Shown here: one piece after another, positions 27,168 to 36,624 of the stretch
Layout of the letters: each line of letters begins with the position of its first letter
Position numbering within the stretch: position 1 is the stretch's first letter
Source: 66-474 sp035281745
Lineage (GTDB): Bacteria; Pseudomonadota; Gammaproteobacteria; Xanthomonadales; Rhodanobacteraceae
Reading direction: 5' to 3'
DNA: 64,000 nucleotides
Assembly: GCA_035281745.1 (NCBI GenBank)
Contig: DATEDI010000028.1
Coordinates: 1-64,000 of the forward strand
The notes under the pieces: model-generated
What the model was told of the DNA's origin: nothing
The model's input: the letters and a program-made list of their open reading frames with translations, nothing else
Databases searched by the model: none
Translations under genes and position numbers: made by a program

Positions 27168-28973
27168 TCATGTATGCCCGCGCGCGCGAAACACCCGTTC
27201 GCGCAGCAGTTCCTCGTTATGGGTCTGCTCGTAAGGTGTGAGCAGGTCGTAGCGGGTGACGATGCCGAGGAGTCGGTGGGTATCGCGGCTGACCACCGGG
27301 ATGCGGTCACGCTTTTCCACCGCCATGCGAATCGCGATGCTCTGGCAGCTTTCCTCGGGAAAGGCGACTACCGGATCACCGCTCATCAGGTCGGATAATT
27401 GCACCGCTCCGGCGCCGTCGCTTTCCAGCCACTCGCGCAAACGCGCGCGATCGGCGATACCCAGCAAGGTGCCTTCCGCATCCACCACCGGATAGGCACG
27501 ATGCCTTTGTTCGGTTCCGAAATACTGGTCGTGCAGGGCTTTCACCGTGATGTCCGCGGGCGCCGTGATGACCTCGCGCGTCATTACCTCTTTCACGGTC
27601 ATGTACTCGAGCCGATTGAGCGTGTACGGACGAAAGATGTTCAAGCCGCGGCGCGCGATTTTCTCGGTGAGGATGGAGCGCTTCATCAGGAACACGCTCG
27701 CGCCGTAGGCCGTGGTGCAGGTGATCAGGAGCGCCGGCAGCATGCTCGCGTTGCCGGTGAGTTCCAGCGCGAACAGGATCGACGTGAACGGCATCCGCAT
27801 CACGGCGGCCAGCATCGCGCCCATGCCGAGCAATGGCCACAGCAGCGGGTACGGGCCGGGGAAGATCATGGCTTCCAGCCCGCCCAGCCCCGCGCCCAGC
27901 GCCAGCAAGGGCGCCAGCGTGCCACCCGAGGTGCCCGAACTCAGGTACACGATCCAGATCAGCGCCTTGACGATCATGAAGATGACGATCGCGCTGCCAA
28001 CGATCTTGCCCGTCAACAGTTGATAGATGATGTCGTAGCCGACGCCCAGTGTCTGCGGGTCGATCACGCCGCCGATGCCGACCACCAGGGCACCGATCGC
28101 CGGCCACCACATCCAGTGGATCGGCAGCTTGCGGTAGCCATCTTCGACCTTGTAGACGAGGAACGTCACCGCCGTCGCCAGCAGCCCGGCCATCAATCCG
28201 CTGACGGCGGCCATGCCGAATTCCGCGATGTCGAGATGGAACTGGATCGCGATCGGAAACAGCGGCCCGTGTCCGATCAGGAACGGCCGCAACACCGCCG
28301 CGACAAAGCACGCGACCGCAACCGGAATGGTGCTGCGCGGACGCATCTCGAACAGCAGCATCTCGACGCCGACCAGCGTCGCCGCGATCGGCGTCGCGAA
28401 GGTTGCGGACATGCCGGCGCAGGCACCGGCCACCAGCAGCGTGCGCCGCTCGATCGAGGTCAGCGAAAACACCTGCCCGATCAGCGAACCGACCGCGCCG
28501 CCGGTCATGATGATCGGGCCTTCGGCACCGAACGGGCCGCCGGTGCCGATCGCGATCGCCGACGAGATCGGTTTCAGGATCGCGACCTTGGCCATCATCT
28601 TGCTGCGACGGAACAGGATGGCTTCCAGCGCCTCCGGAATGCCATGCCCGCGGATGCGCTCGGTGCCGTAGCGCGCCATGAAGCCGATGATCAGGCCACC
28701 GACCACGGGCGCCAGGATGATCACCCACCACGGTGCATGCAGCGCGGCCGGCTGGACGAAATCGAAGTTCCATTGCCCGGCGAAAGCAATGTGCGTCACC
28801 AGCCCGATCAGCCGGTACAGGATCCACGCGATGACCGCCGCCGCCCCGCCGATGAACAGGGCGATGAAGGAGAGCTTGATAATGCTGATGCTGGGCCGGA
28901 AGTCACCTTCGTAGAGCGTGTCGCGCTTCCACTTCTCGTAGATGCGCAGGAACAGGCGGATAGGCGAAGTCAT
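27168..28973 (-). CDS. CLC-family chloride channel/transporter with C-terminal CBS pair
   Basis: 601-residue membrane protein with about ten to twelve helices, then two CBS motifs from about residue 450 (VMTREVITAPADITV and DLMSGDPVVAFPEES). CLC signatures are GHGIPE (109-114; Ser replaced by His relative to the classic GSGIP) and GAEGP with gating Glu151. The third motif reads GGTLAP where E. coli ClcA has GGIFAP. Proton-coupled Cl- exchange is likely because the gating Glu is present. CBS domains usually bind adenine nucleotides and may gate transport. Confidence 0.88.
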   Translation of the reverse strand: MTSPIRLFLRIYEKWKRDTLYEGDFRPSISIIKLSFIALFIGGAAAVIAWILYRLIGLVTHIAFAGQWNFDFVQPAALHAPWWVIILAPVVGGLIIGFMARYGTERIRGHGIPEALEAILFRRSKMMAKVAILKPISSAIAIGTGGPFGAEGPIIMTGGAVGSLIGQVFSLTSIERRTLLVAGACAGMSATFATPIAATLVGVEMLLFEMRPRSTIPVAVACFVAAVLRPFLIGHGPLFPIAIQFHLDIAEFGMAAVSGLMAGLLATAVTFLVYKVEDGYRKLPIHWMWWPAIGALVVGIGGVIDPQTLGVGYDIIYQLLTGKIVGSAIVIFMIVKALIWIVYLSSGTSGGTLAPLLALGAGLGGLEAMIFPGPYPLLWPLLGMGAMLAAVMRMPFTSILFALELTGNASMLPALLITCTTAYGASVFLMKRSILTEKIARRGLNIFRPYTLNRLEYMTVKEVMTREVITAPADITVKALHDQYFGTEQRHRAYPVVDAEGTLLGIADRARLREWLESDGAGAVQLSDLMSGDPVVAFPEESCQSIAIRMAVEKRDRIPVVSRDTHRLLGIVTRYDLLTPYEQTHNEELLRERVFRARGHT

Positions 28974-29203
28974 CGGTCCAGCTTGCCCCCAGTGTCTGCG
29001 CCAACCCGGCAGCGCGGTCTCGACAAGCGCTGCGCGCGGATTCGGGCGTCCGGAACATCAGGCGTGCGACTGTAGCAGCACGCTCCTTCATCGTCGCCGA
29101 GGCGCCTGCCACCGGCAGCAAAACGGCGTTTGCGCGATAATAGGCGGTCCATTCGATGCCATCCCGCGCAAACCACGCGCTGCGCGGCCACAAGGAGAAC
29201 ATC

Positions 29204-31957
29204 ATGCAAGACTCGTTCGGGATTCGCGACACCCTCAGCGTCGGCGGCAAGTCTTACCAGATCGCCAGTTTCGCGAAGCTTGGCAAGCAGCATGACATCA
29301 AGCGCCTGCCCTACTCGATGAAGATCCTGCTGGAAAACCTGCTGCGCAACGAAGACGGCATTGAAGTCACCAAGGCCCAGATCGAAGCGGTGTTGAACTG
29401 GGATCCGAAAGCCGAGCCTTCCACCGAAATCTCCTTCCTGCCGGCGCGCGTGGTGTTGCAGGATTTCACCGGCGTGCCGTGCGTGGTGGATCTCGCCGCG
29501 ATGCGTGACGCGATGGTGAGCCTGGGCGGCGATCCCAAGAAGATCAATCCGCTCTCGCCCGCGGAACTGGTGATCGACCATTCGGTGCAGGTGGACGTGT
29601 TCGGCGAAGCCGACGCGCTGGCCCGCAACGCCGAAATCGAATTCCAGCGCAACCATGAACGCTACGCATTCCTGCGCTGGGGCCAGAAGGCGCTGGACGA
29701 TTTCAAGGTGGTGCCGCCCGCGACCGGCATCGTGCATCAGGTGAACCTGGAATATCTCTCGCGCGTGGTGATGACGCGCGACATCGAAGGCAAGACCTGG
29801 GCGTTTCCCGATACGCTGTTCGGCACCGACTCGCACACCACCATGGTCAACGGCCTCGGCGTATTGGGCTGGGGCGTGGGCGGCATCGAAGCCGAGGCCG
29901 CGATGCTGGGCCAGCCATCCTCGATGCTGATTCCGCAGGTGGTCGGCTTCAAGTTCACCGGCAAGCTGCCGGAAGGCGCGACCGCGACCGACCTGGTACT
30001 GACCGTCACCCAGATGCTGCGCAAGCACGGCGTGGTCGGCAAGTTCGTGGAGTTCTTCGGCCCCGGCCTGCAACACCTGCCGCTGGCCGACCGCGCCACC
30101 CTCGGCAACATGTCGCCCGAATACGGCGCGACCTGCGCGATTTGCCCGATCGACAAGGAATCGCTCAATTACCTGCACCTGTCCGGCCGCGATCCGAAGC
30201 ACATCGAACTGATCGAGACCTACGCCAAGGCGCAGGGCATGTGGCACGACGAAAACACGCCGCCGGCGGAATTCAGCACAGTGGTCGAACTGGATCTCGG
30301 CGACGTCAAGCCGTCGCTGGCTGGTCCCAAGCGCCCGCAGGATCGCGTGCTGCTCACCGACATGCGCCAGAGCTATCGCGCCGCGATGGACGCGCTCAAT
30401 TCCGGCAAGACCGACACCCGCTGGGACAAGCAGAAGGAGCGCTTTTTGAACGAAGGCGGCAGCACCGCCGTCGGTCGCTCCGAAAGCCAAAGTGAGCCCT
30501 CACCGGAAGTGTGCCCCCACATCGAGCACTGCGAACTGGAAGACGGCTCGGTGGTGATCGCGGCGATCACGTCCTGCACCAACACCTCGAACCCCGCGGT
30601 GATGATCGGCGCCGGCCTGCTGGCGCGCAAGGCCGCGGCGCGTGGTTTGAAGCCCAAGCCGTGGGTCAAGACCTCGCTGGCGCCCGGCTCCAAGGTCGTC
30701 ACGGATTACCTCGAAGCCACGGGCCTGATGAAGGACCTGCAGAAGCTCGGTTTTTATCTGGTGGGCTATGGCTGCACCACTTGCATCGGCAACTCGGGCC
30801 CGCTGCCCGAAGACGTCAGCAAGCGCGTAACCGACAATGATTTCGCGGTCGCGGCGGTGCTGTCAGGCAACCGCAACTTCGAAGGCCGCATCCATTCCGA
30901 AGTGAAGATGAATTATCTCGCCTCGCCGCCGCTGGTGGTGGCGTTCGCGATTGCCGGCACCATCGACATCGACTTGTCGAAGCATTCGCTCGGCAAGGAC
31001 AAAAACGGCAAGGATGTGTACCTCAAGGACATCTGGCCCAGCAACAAGGAAATCGCCGATCTGGTCGCGCGCTCCGTCAATGCCGGCATGTTCTCCAAGA
31101 ATTACGCCGACGTCTTCAAGGGCAGCAAGGAATGGAACGCGGTGGAAGTGCCCGAGGGCGACCAGTACGCGTGGGACGAGAAATCCACCTACATCAAGAA
31201 CCCGCCCTACTTCGAAGGCATGACGATGGAGCTGCCGAAGCACCAGGACATCAGCGGTGCTTATTGCATCGGCCTGTTCGGCGATTCCATCACCACCGAC
31301 CACATCTCGCCCGCCGGCGCGATCAAGAAGGACTCGCCTGCCGGCAAGTACCTGATGGAACGCGGCGTCCAGCCGAAGGATTTCAATTCGTACGGCTCGC
31401 GGCGCGGCAACGACGACGTGATGGTGCGCGGCACCTTCGCCAACATCCGCATCAAGAATCGCCTGCTTGACGGCGTTGAGGGCGGCTTCACGATGCACGT
31501 GCCCAGCGGCGCGCAAATGTCGATCTACGACGCCGCGATGAAGTACAAGTCCGCAAAGACGCCGCTGATCGTGATCGCGGGCAAGGAATACGGCACTGGT
31601 TCGTCACGCGACTGGGCGGCCAAGGGCACGCTGCTGCTCGGCATCGAGGCCGTGATCGCCGAAAGTTTCGAGCGCATCCATCGTTCGAACCTGGTCGGCA
31701 TGGGCGTGCTGCCGCTGCAGTTCAAGGAAGGCGAAAACGCGCCGTCGCTCGGCTTGACCGGCAAGGAAACCTTCGCGATCACCGGGCTCGACGGCGGCGA
31801 CGCCAAATGGGCGCACGTGACCGCGACGGCGAAAGACGGCAAGAAGACAGAGTTCGACGTGCACGTGATGCTGCTGACGCCCAAGGAACGCGACTTCTAC
31901 AAGCACGGCGGCATCCTGCAGTACGTGCTGCGCGATTTGGCGAAAAAAGCGGCGTAG
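29204..31957 (+). CDS. acnA: Aconitate hydratase A
   Basis: 917-residue monomeric aconitase interconverting citrate and isocitrate in the TCA cycle. The 4Fe-4S cysteines are in SCTNTSNPAVMIGAG and GCTTCIGNSG, and the swivelling C-terminal domain has GKEYGTGSSRDWAAKG. ATG 29204 is preceded by AAGGAG (29192-29197). AcnA types can also bind RNA as apo-protein (family knowledge). The neighbouring genes are unrelated and the gene appears to be transcribed alone, ending in a hairpin repeat at 31986. Confidence 0.97.
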   Translation: MQDSFGIRDTLSVGGKSYQIASFAKLGKQHDIKRLPYSMKILLENLLRNEDGIEVTKAQIEAVLNWDPKAEPSTEISFLPARVVLQDFTGVPCVVDLAAMRDAMVSLGGDPKKINPLSPAELVIDHSVQVDVFGEADALARNAEIEFQRNHERYAFLRWGQKALDDFKVVPPATGIVHQVNLEYLSRVVMTRDIEGKTWAFPDTLFGTDSHTTMVNGLGVLGWGVGGIEAEAAMLGQPSSMLIPQVVGFKFTGKLPEGATATDLVLTVTQMLRKHGVVGKFVEFFGPGLQHLPLADRATLGNMSPEYGATCAICPIDKESLNYLHLSGRDPKHIELIETYAKAQGMWHDENTPPAEFSTVVELDLGDVKPSLAGPKRPQDRVLLTDMRQSYRAAMDALNSGKTDTRWDKQKERFLNEGGSTAVGRSESQSEPSPEVCPHIEHCELEDGSVVIAAITSCTNTSNPAVMIGAGLLARKAAARGLKPKPWVKTSLAPGSKVVTDYLEATGLMKDLQKLGFYLVGYGCTTCIGNSGPLPEDVSKRVTDNDFAVAAVLSGNRNFEGRIHSEVKMNYLASPPLVVAFAIAGTIDIDLSKHSLGKDKNGKDVYLKDIWPSNKEIADLVARSVNAGMFSKNYADVFKGSKEWNAVEVPEGDQYAWDEKSTYIKNPPYFEGMTMELPKHQDISGAYCIGLFGDSITTDHISPAGAIKKDSPAGKYLMERGVQPKDFNSYGSRRGNDDVMVRGTFANIRIKNRLLDGVEGGFTMHVPSGAQMSIYDAAMKYKSAKTPLIVIAGKEYGTGSSRDWAAKGTLLLGIEAVIAESFERIHRSNLVGMGVLPLQFKEGENAPSLGLTGKETFAITGLDGGDAKWAHVTATAKDGKKTEFDVHVMLLTPKERDFYKHGGILQYVLRDLAKKAA

Positions 31958-31985
31958 TCGGGGCTGCCCCGGTTTTGTCCTGCTC

Positions 31986-32022
31986 GTCATTCCGGACGCC
32001 GCGCAGGCGGCGATCCGGAATC
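31986..32022. repeat. GTCATTCC-family palindrome, copy 2, likely two-way terminator hairpin
   Basis: ATTCCGGA (31989-31996) pairs with TCCGGAAT (32014-32021) and CGCCGC (31997-32002) with GCGGCG (32007-32012), a stem with one bulged A and a GCAG loop. It lies between convergent acnA and the lipoprotein gene. This single-hairpin copy corresponds to half of copy 1. Confidence 0.75.
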
Positions 32023-32074
32023 TGCTTTGGCCGGAGAAAGGCAGATTGACTCGCGCCAACCACGGCGCTCGCCC

Positions 32075-32551
32075 TTATCGCGACCAGCTCGCGCTGTAGC
32101 ACTTCCACTCGCCGCCTTCGCGCCGCCACGCGGTCGTCATCGCGTAGACGGCGGATTGGTCGGGCAGCAGGTCGCCCGGCTTGCCGCCCGTCAGCACCAG
32201 GTTGAACTTCGCGACGATGCGTTCGCCGCGGTGCTCGAATGAAACCGGTCCGACCAGCACGCCGGTCTTGTCCTGGCGCAGGGCACGCACTGCAAGCAAC
32301 TGACGCAGGCCACGACGGTCCAGCGCGCCCTCGTTGCCGGTGAAGTCATCACTCACGAGATCGAGCACGCCATGCGTGTCATTGGCGCGCGCGGCCACGG
32401 CCACCGCATCGATCGCCTTGCGGACCTGCTGCTCGGCTGGCGCGCGGTGACAGCCCGCGAACGTCCATACCAGCAGTGCCAACGCCGTCGCATATGCGAC
32501 GTGACGCTTACGTGCACGGAACGGCCAAGCGGGACTTGCGATGGTGTTCAC
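32075..32551 (-). CDS. Putative lipoprotein with NTF2/SnoaL-like domain
   Basis: 158 residues. Basic start, hydrophobic ATALALLVWTF and lipobox FAGC give a lipidated Cys34. The rest (RKAIDAVAVAARANDTHGV, then DLVSDDFTG and LRQLLAVRAL) resembles the NTF2-like fold of DUF4440/SnoaL proteins, which may bind small molecules; no catalytic residues can be assigned. GTG 32551 is chosen with GGGGAAA upstream; a TTG at 32581 is the alternative. It is divergent from fadD with a 110-base gap. Function unknown. Confidence 0.65.
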   Translation of the reverse strand: MNTIASPAWPFRARKRHVAYATALALLVWTFAGCHRAPAEQQVRKAIDAVAVAARANDTHGVLDLVSDDFTGNEGALDRRGLRQLLAVRALRQDKTGVLVGPVSFEHRGERIVAKFNLVLTGGKPGDLLPDQSAVYAMTTAWRREGGEWKCYSASWSR

Positions 32552-32661
32552 GCGGATTTCCCCATGTCGAAAATGTGGCAACGCAGCTTGCCGCTTTCAC
32601 CCATATCGTGTCCAATGCAATTAGTTCGCGCAACTCCGCGAAACCGCACAGGAGGGAACAC

Positions 32662-34356
32662 ATGGCCGATCCGAGTCCTTGGCTCGCCCACTACCCGCCC
32701 GGCGTGCCTGCCGAAATCGATGCCAGCGCGCATGCCTCGATCGTCGCGATGTTCGAAACGGCTTGCGCCCGCCATCCGCGGCGTCCGGCTTATTCGAGTT
32801 TCGGCGTCACGCTGACCTGGACCGAACTGGACCGGCAGAGCGCGCGCTTCGCGGCCTTCCTTGCGAGCGAATGGAAGCTCGGCAAGGGCGACCGCCTCGC
32901 GATCATGCTGCCCAACGTGTTGCAGTATCCCATCGCGTTGTTCGGTGCGTTGCGCGCGGGCTTGACGGTGGTCAACGTCAATCCGCTCTACACGGCACGC
33001 GAACTGCAGCACCAACTCGAAGATTCCGGCGCGACCAGCATCGTGGTGCTGGAGAACTTCGCCGTGACGCTGCAGGAGGCGATCGGCAATACGCGCATCG
33101 AGCACGTGATCGTCACTCCGATCGGTGACCAGCTCGGTTTTCCGAAAGGGCCGCTGATAAGTTTCGCGGTGAAGCACATCAAGAAGATGGTGCCGCGCTG
33201 GTCGCTGCCGGGCCATCTCCGGTTCGGCGACGTGCTGCGTCGGGGCGCCACCATGCAGGTGCCGACCACCCGACTCGGCCATGATGACATCGCGTTCCTG
33301 CAATACACCGGCGGCACCACCGGCGTCGCCAAGGGCGCGATGCTGACCCACGGCAACATGGTCGCGAACACGCTGCAGCTCGCCGCGTGGGTGGGTGATC
33401 TGTTCACGCAAGGCGAAGAACAGATCGTCACCGCGTTGCCGCTGTATCACATCTTTTCGCTGACGGTGAATGCGATCCTGATGGTGTATTTCGGTGGCGA
33501 GAACGTGCTGATCACCAATCCCCGCGACATTCCGGCCTTCGTGAAGACGCTGAAGAAGTCGCGCTGGAGTGCGATCACCGGCGTCAACACGCTCTATAAC
33601 GCCCTCCTCAATCATCCGGATTTCGGTTCGGTCGATTGCTCGCGGGTGAAGTTCGCATTGGCCGGCGGCATGGCGGTGCAACGTGCGGTGGCCGAGCGCT
33701 GGAAGAAGGCTACCGGCATACCGCTGATCGAAGGCTATGGCCTGACTGAAACCTCGCCTGTCGTGACGGCCAACCCGCTGGACATCAAGGATTACACCGG
33801 TTCGATCGGCATGCCGCTGCCTTCGACCGATGTCGCGCTGCGCGACGATGACGATCGCGATGCCGCAGCCGGCCAGCCCGGCGAACTCTGCGTGCGCGGA
33901 CCACAGGTGATGAAGGGCTACTGGAACCGTCCCGAGGAAACGGCCAAGGTGATGGACGCCGACGGCTGGCTGCGCACCGGCGACATCGCGCGAATGGACG
34001 AAAACGGCCTTCTCTACATCGTCGATCGCAAGAAAGACATGATCCTGGTCTCCGGTTTCAACGTGTATCCGAACGAGATCGAAGACGTGGTCGCGCACCA
34101 TCCTGGCGTGCTGGAAGTCGCAGCGATCGGGGTGCCCGACGAACATTCGGGCGAGGTGGTGAAACTGTTCGTGGTAAAGAAGGACCCCGCGCTCACCGAA
34201 GCGGCATTGAAGCAGTATTGCCACAATCAACTGACCGGCTACAAGCGTCCCAAGTACATCGAGTTCCGCAAGGAATTGCCCAAGAGCAACGTGGGCAAGA
34301 TCCTGCGGCGCGAGTTGCGCGACGAGGAAAAGAAGCGGGAGCCGAAGCGCGCCTGA
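32662..34356 (+). CDS. fadD: Long-chain fatty acid-CoA ligase
   Basis: 564-residue adenylate-forming enzyme activating fatty acids to acyl-CoA. AMP-binding motif YTGGTTGVAKGAMLTH, YGLTETSP, and the hinge region GWLRTGDIARMDENG followed by DRKKDMILVSGFNVYPNEIE are as in FadD, with the C-terminal catalytic Lys in SNVGKILRREL. ATG 32662 has AGGAGGGA upstream. It can feed the FadN-like/FadA pair at the left end of the window. Confidence 0.94.
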   Translation: MADPSPWLAHYPPGVPAEIDASAHASIVAMFETACARHPRRPAYSSFGVTLTWTELDRQSARFAAFLASEWKLGKGDRLAIMLPNVLQYPIALFGALRAGLTVVNVNPLYTARELQHQLEDSGATSIVVLENFAVTLQEAIGNTRIEHVIVTPIGDQLGFPKGPLISFAVKHIKKMVPRWSLPGHLRFGDVLRRGATMQVPTTRLGHDDIAFLQYTGGTTGVAKGAMLTHGNMVANTLQLAAWVGDLFTQGEEQIVTALPLYHIFSLTVNAILMVYFGGENVLITNPRDIPAFVKTLKKSRWSAITGVNTLYNALLNHPDFGSVDCSRVKFALAGGMAVQRAVAERWKKATGIPLIEGYGLTETSPVVTANPLDIKDYTGSIGMPLPSTDVALRDDDDRDAAAGQPGELCVRGPQVMKGYWNRPEETAKVMDADGWLRTGDIARMDENGLLYIVDRKKDMILVSGFNVYPNEIEDVVAHHPGVLEVAAIGVPDEHSGEVVKLFVVKKDPALTEAALKQYCHNQLTGYKRPKYIEFRKELPKSNVGKILRRELRDEEKKREPKRA

Positions 34357-34534
34357 AGGGCATCGTTGCGGGATACGATCGATCGCGTCGCATCGATGGC
34401 TGGAGGCCAAGGCTGAATCGTCGCCCAATTTTCGATGAACGGTCCACGACCGACCATGCTGCGCACGTCAACAACAGGTGCGGGAACGCGTTCAAAGTGT
34501 TGGGGCCAGCTTCGGCCCATTCGGAGAACTCACC

Positions 34535-35656
34535 GTGAAACACATCGCGACAACGTTGCTCGTTGCAGGTCTGATGGCCTCGCCCATGCTGGCGCTGCCG
34601 CCGCCCGCCCAAGCCGCTGTCAATATCGGCATCGGCATTTCCGTTGGCGTTCCGCCGCCGGTGTTGCCCGTCTATGCGCAGCCCGTCGTGCCGGGTCCAG
34701 GCTACATCTGGACACCGGGTTACTGGGCCTGGGATCCCTCGTACAACGATTACTACTGGGTGCCCGGCACCTGGGTGATGCCGCCCCAGGTCGGGCTGTT
34801 GTGGACACCGGGCTGGTGGGGCTGGTCGGAAGGCTATTACCGCTGGCACGCCGGCTACTGGGGCACGCACGTCGGATTCTATGGTGGCGTCAATTACGGC
34901 TACGGCTATTTCGGCTCCGGTTACGCGGGCGGCCGCTGGCGCGGCGATCACTTCTATTACAACCGCGCCGTCAGCAACGTGAACGTCACCAACGTCCGCA
35001 ACGTGTACGTGGACAGGACCGTCATCAACAACGTGCATGTGAACCGGACCAGCTACAACGGCGGACGCGGCGGTCTCAGTGCGCGACCGACGGCCACGCA
35101 GCGTTCGTACGCCAATCAACACCGCGTGTCGCCGACGCAGTTCCAGGTGCAGCAGCGCGACAAGGCGCTGCGCGATCCGGCGCAGCGTTTCAAGTCGAAC
35201 CGGGGGCATCCCGCGGTTTTCGCGACCCAGCGTGCGGGGCGTTTCGAGGGAACCCATGCAGTGACCAAGTCGTCTGCGCAGCACAGCCGCATGGTCGCGG
35301 CACCGCGAGCGCATGCAACCGTCGCCGCCCCTGGCCACGACAATCGCGCCCCGGTCAATGCGCCGCATCGCGATCGGACATCGACGCCGGCACCGAGCCG
35401 GGAACACCGCGTCATGGAAGCGCCGAACCGCGACCGCAGCAACTGGCCGGCGCCTCGGCATGCACGCGAGCAATCGATGACGCGCCAACGCGAGCAACCC
35501 GCGTCGCGACACGCGCCAGCGGTCCGCCCGCAGCGCGCCAACCCGCCGCCCCAAGCCAGTCGCGCGAAATCCCGGCAGGACCATCGCCCACCTGCCTCGC
35601 ATGGCGACAACGGGCACCACGACAAAAAGAAGAACGGCAACGACCAGCATCACTGA
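34535..35656 (+). CDS. Secreted YXWGXW-repeat protein with basic low-complexity tail
   Basis: 373 residues. A signal peptide (MKHIATTLLVAGLMASPML, cleavage after AQA) is followed by aromatic repeats at residues 50-130 (YIWTPGYWAWD, YYWVPGTWVM, LLWTPGWWGW, YRWHAGYWG), the YXWGXW pattern seen in envelope proteins of unknown role. A Gly/Tyr-rich stretch and Asn/Val-rich segment follow, then about 200 residues rich in Arg, His, Pro and Gln. GTG 34535 has GGAG nine bases upstream. A hairpin at 35676 ends it. Function unknown. Confidence 0.75.
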   Translation: MKHIATTLLVAGLMASPMLALPPPAQAAVNIGIGISVGVPPPVLPVYAQPVVPGPGYIWTPGYWAWDPSYNDYYWVPGTWVMPPQVGLLWTPGWWGWSEGYYRWHAGYWGTHVGFYGGVNYGYGYFGSGYAGGRWRGDHFYYNRAVSNVNVTNVRNVYVDRTVINNVHVNRTSYNGGRGGLSARPTATQRSYANQHRVSPTQFQVQQRDKALRDPAQRFKSNRGHPAVFATQRAGRFEGTHAVTKSSAQHSRMVAAPRAHATVAAPGHDNRAPVNAPHRDRTSTPAPSREHRVMEAPNRDRSNWPAPRHAREQSMTRQREQPASRHAPAVRPQRANPPPQASRAKSRQDHRPPASHGDNGHHDKKKNGNDQHH

Positions 35657-35675
35657 TCCACGCTCACGAAAAGAA

Positions 35676-35697
35676 GAGGCGGCCCATCGGCCGCCTC
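35676..35697. terminator. Hairpin terminator between the YXWGXW gene and the PilZ gene
   Basis: GAGGCGGCC (35676-35684) and GGCCGCCTC (35689-35697) form a perfect 9-bp stem with a CATC loop. A-rich sequence lies left and GTTCGTTC right. It separates convergent genes and probably serves both. Confidence 0.7.
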
Positions 35698-35717
35698 GTT
35701 CGTTCATGCCGTTCCGC

Positions 35718-36113
35718 TCAATACGAATCGGCGGGATCGGTGTCGTCATCCCACGGCTCCAGCGTGTCGGCGTAGCCTCCCAGCAGGGACCACAGCGCCG
35801 GCTGCGCCTCCTCCGGAATGCGCGCGAATGCCAGCGCGATGTGTTTCGTCGTGACGCGCACCACCTCGGCCATCACGTGGACGTTGATGTCGTCGCCGAA
35901 CAGCATGTCCAGTACCCAGACCTCGCCCGCCTGGCCGTGCCATTCAGTAGGACGCGACAACCTGACGCCGGTCGCCGAGATATCTGCGAGATCGGTCTGC
36001 CACACGTCGCCGCGACGGCTCATCAACACCGCGGTCTGGCGCACCATGCGCGCGTGCCGCACGTGACCGTCGGCGGTCGGATCCAGTTTGTGGTCGCTCA
36101 CCACGTCGAACAT
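35718..36113 (-). CDS. PilZ-domain protein
   Basis: 131 residues. The PilZ motif D44xS46xxG49 (LADISATGVRL) is intact and followed by beta-strand segments (EVWVLDMLF, then VHVMAEVVRVT). The upstream RxxxR half of the c-di-GMP site is not present as such: arginines are at 19, 22 and 25, spaced by two. Binding may therefore be altered. ATG 36113 has AGGGGA directly upstream plus GAGGTGA. It is monocistronic here. Confidence 0.8.
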   Translation of the reverse strand: MFDVVSDHKLDPTADGHVRHARMVRQTAVLMSRRGDVWQTDLADISATGVRLSRPTEWHGQAGEVWVLDMLFGDDINVHVMAEVVRVTTKHIALAFARIPEEAQPALWSLLGGYADTLEPWDDDTDPADSY

Positions 36114-36624
36114 TCCCCTGTCACCTCGTCGTGCCTGCCGCCGCGAAATCGGCGGTACCCCTACCCTACACTCCCCTGTCTCCAAAGCAAGATACGGGCC
36201 AACCTTTCCGTCTCGCCCTCTGGACTTGGCGGTCATTCGGCCTTACTCTAAGCGGCGTACGGTCGGTGCGGAATTCACCGGCCCATTCGCGGCGCCGACC
36301 GCAGCCGCGACTGGCCTCGTCCAGTTGCAGTTCCTCGCTTGCGAATACGGGATTTCGGGGCTCTCCGATTCGTGACGCGCGAGACACTGACAGCACCAAC
36401 CGGGTTCCATGCTGCACGAGCCGGCGCGAAGTTGCGTGCCGAGCCGGATGTAATTGGGTCTGACGTAATCCGATTCAGGGCCGACACCGATTTCGACGCG
36501 CCCGAACGACGGGCATGGCGGTTTCCGGTGGAACCGCGCCCGAGCCATAACCCGCAAGGGTGACCTTCGCAATTTCGCGGATCCGTGGCGAGCGTGCCGG
36601 CGATCCGCTTCAGACAAGTGCCGA
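36114..36624. other. 511-bp gap without a recognised gene
   Basis: This stretch separates the PilZ gene from scpA. Short ORFs occur in several frames on both strands, but none has a convincing start, ribosome site or recognisable protein pattern. It must hold the divergent promoters of both neighbours. I see no repeat of the families found elsewhere in the window. Confidence 0.5.
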
